From positions 1-6,719 of the forward strand of contig JAYTCQ010000322.1 in NCBI GenBank assembly GCA_043736395.1: a stretch of DNA of 6,719 nucleotides, written 5' to 3'. Under the pieces are notes generated by a model. That model was not told the DNA's origin and did no database searches. It saw nothing but the letters and a program-made list of their open reading frames with translations. This DNA is from JAFDVL01 sp043736395 (lineage in GTDB: Bacteria; Acidobacteriota; Blastocatellia; RBC074). Positions 5,454 through 6,719 of this stretch are shown piece after piece; within the stretch, counting starts at the first letter, position 1; each line of letters opens with the position of its first letter. Made by a program: the position numbers and the translations under genes.

Positions 5454-6635
5454 ATGTCTTTTCCTCTTTCACATCGCGCTCGTGCCACGAAACTTTCCTC
5501 CACTTCTGCGGTCGTAATGGCGGCGGATAAGCTGCGCGCACAAGGCATCGAAGTCATAGACCTCGGCGTCGGCGAGCCTGATTTTACAACTCCTGAAAAT
5601 ATCAAATCTGCGGCGCAGGTCGCGCTGAATGAGAACTTCACGAAATATACTTCAACCAGTGGCATCGCTCCACTGCGTCAGGCGATTTGCGATTATATGA
5701 ATTCGCATTTTGGATCTGATTACACACTTGATCAATGCTGTGTGACGGTCGGAGGCAAACAGGGAATTTTCAATGCTGTGATGGCGCTGATTAATCCTGG
5801 AGACGATGTCCTCCTCGAAAAACCATGCTGGGTTTCGTTCCCTGAAATCGTACATTTTGCGGGCGGCAACGTAGTCTCAATTGACACCGAACCCACCGAT
5901 TTTCATCTGACCGCAGAACAAGTCAAAGCTGCAATTACACCAAATTCAAAATTACTGATTATCAATTCTCCGTCGAACCCTACAGGCAGAGTTATCGCTC
6001 CCGACGAATTCAAAAAAATTGTCGAAATCGCTGCTGCGAATAATATCTGGATCATTTCCGACGAATGTTATTTGCAATTTGTGTACGCGCCGAACGAACC
6101 ATTTTCAGCCGCTTCGTTGCCTTTAGAATTGCGCGAACGAGTGTTGATTGTCGGCTCTCTTTCCAAGACGTACGCGATGACCGGGTGGCGCGTCGGCTAC
6201 GTTTTGGGCAATCGTGAATGGGTCACAGAAGTGCTGAAAGTGCAGAGCCATTCAGCGACGCATACAGCTTCAATTTCACAACGCGCGGGGATCGTCGCGC
6301 TGAATGATTCGCAGGATTCGGTCGCGGCAATGCTCGCGGAATATCAGCTTCGCGCCGATTGGTTAATCCCGGCGTTGAATGCCATCGAAGGCATTCAGTG
6401 CAGCCATCCCGAAGGCGCATTTTATGCGTTCCCAAACGTGAAAAAGTTGATGAAAAATTGCGGATTTAATACATCGAAGGAAGTCGCCGATGAACTGCTG
6501 CATAAATACGGTGTAGTCGTCACAGACGGCGGAGCCTTCGGCGCAGAAGGCTATCTGCGATTGTCATACGCTAATTCAATTGAAGCGATCAAAGAAGCAG
6601 TCGCACGAATTCAACAAATGGTTCGAGCGCGCTGA
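5454..6635 (+). CDS. Class I PLP-dependent aminotransferase (aspartate aminotransferase type)
   Basis: Pyridoxal-phosphate enzyme of fold type I, most like the bacterial aspartate aminotransferase subgroup 1-gamma. Some members also act on prephenate; substrate range cannot be read from the sequence. Length (393 residues) is normal. Visible landmarks are the N-terminal substrate segment GVGEPDF, N175 in NSPSNPTG, D203 and Y206 in ISDECY, and the Schiff-base lysine K238 in SLSKTYAMTGWRVGY. R369 in LRLSYANS binds the substrate carboxylate. These are the expected cofactor and substrate contacts of the family, so the enzyme should be active. The ATG start fits relatives, which begin with a similar short segment before the first helix. 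There is no Shine-Dalgarno: the upstream bases are the distal reverse arm of repeat element 2, followed by CTT. The initiator-tRNA promoter begins 13 bases after its stop, with no clear terminator between. Confidence 0.93.
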   Translation: MSFPLSHRARATKLSSTSAVVMAADKLRAQGIEVIDLGVGEPDFTTPENIKSAAQVALNENFTKYTSTSGIAPLRQAICDYMNSHFGSDYTLDQCCVTVGGKQGIFNAVMALINPGDDVLLEKPCWVSFPEIVHFAGGNVVSIDTEPTDFHLTAEQVKAAITPNSKLLIINSPSNPTGRVIAPDEFKKIVEIAAANNIWIISDECYLQFVYAPNEPFSAASLPLELRERVLIVGSLSKTYAMTGWRVGYVLGNREWVTEVLKVQSHSATHTASISQRAGIVALNDSQDSVAAMLAEYQLRADWLIPALNAIEGIQCSHPEGAFYAFPNVKKLMKNCGFNTSKEVADELLHKYGVVVTDGGAFGAEGYLRLSYANSIEAIKEAVARIQQMVRAR

Positions 6636-6648
6636 TTAGGTGCCTCTA

Positions 6649-6677
6649 TTGACAAAGGCAGTGCAGACGAGTAAATT
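6649..6677 (+). promoter_or_regulatory. Promoter of the initiator tRNA gene
   Basis: TTGACA (6649-6654, 6/6) is followed by a 17-bp spacer and TAAATT (6672-6677, 4/6). Transcription would start near 6684, about ten bases before the mature tRNA 5' end. A consensus -35 and ideal spacing just upstream of a stable RNA gene make this a credible promoter. Confidence 0.7.
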
Positions 6678-6693
6678 CGCAACTTCGATTTGA

Positions 6694-6719
6694 CGCGGGG
6701 TGGAGCAGCCTGGTAGCTC
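6694..6719 (+). tRNA. Initiator tRNA-fMet, 5' part only
   Basis: The last 26 bases match the 5' end of bacterial initiator tRNA. The acceptor strand CGCGGGG (6694-6700) is followed by U8 and G9. The D stem GAGC (6703-6706) pairs with GCTC (6716-6719) around the loop AGCCTGGTA. The A11-U24 pair in this D stem is a hallmark of bacterial initiators, as most elongators have a pyrimidine at 11. C1, which forms the unpaired C1-A72 position in initiators, is also present. The anticodon and 3' half lie outside the window, so the CAT anticodon is inferred. Confidence 0.92.

Noticed and set aside
6641..6660. TGCCT-N10-AGGCA as the terminator of the aminotransferase gene
   Set aside because: Five-bp stem, no T-tract, and it contains the -35 box of the tRNA promoter.

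Overview
This is a bacterial chromosomal window of moderate, slightly AT-leaning composition. It holds six protein-coding genes, the beginning of an initiator tRNA gene, and two related palindromic repeat elements. The genes are a membrane-bound PAS-GGDEF-EAL protein (its start lies outside the window), an OsmC-family protein on the minus strand, galE, rsmD, coaD and a class I aminotransferase. The protein sequences and the rsmD-coaD-aminotransferase order would fit an Acidobacteriota-like (perhaps Blastocatellia) organism. That assignment is a guess from memory of gene order and protein style; nothing in the window proves it.

Layout. Positions 2-2260 (+) encode the cyclic-di-GMP protein, which is open to the left edge. 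It converges on the OsmC gene (2702-2241, -), and the two coding regions overlap by 20 bp at their 3' ends. A gap of 433 bp follows (2703-3135). It holds a near-consensus sigma-70 promoter pointing left, a weaker candidate promoter pointing right, several short inverted repeats and a doubtful small ORF. From 3136 onward everything is on the plus strand: galE (3136-4113), rsmD (4166-4729), coaD (4820-5341) and the aminotransferase (5454-6635). A clear promoter (6649-6677) then drives the initiator tRNA, which starts at 6694 and runs off the right edge.

The most unusual part is the pair of gaps rsmD/coaD and coaD/aminotransferase. Each is filled almost end to end by a hairpin-forming repeat built from the octamer GTTCGCAG and its reverse complement CTGCGAAC. 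Each element begins at the stop of the upstream gene and ends within 3-6 bases of the ATG of the downstream gene. The second element is larger: one forward arm can pair with either of two reverse arms. It also supplies the last codons and the stop of coaD. Neither downstream gene has a Shine-Dalgarno sequence.

Functionally the plus-strand genes are mostly housekeeping: sugar-nucleotide epimerisation, 16S rRNA methylation, coenzyme A synthesis, amino-acid transamination and translation initiation. No gene in the window looks like a defence or mobile system, and no transposase is visible. The interest lies in the repeat family and its placement.
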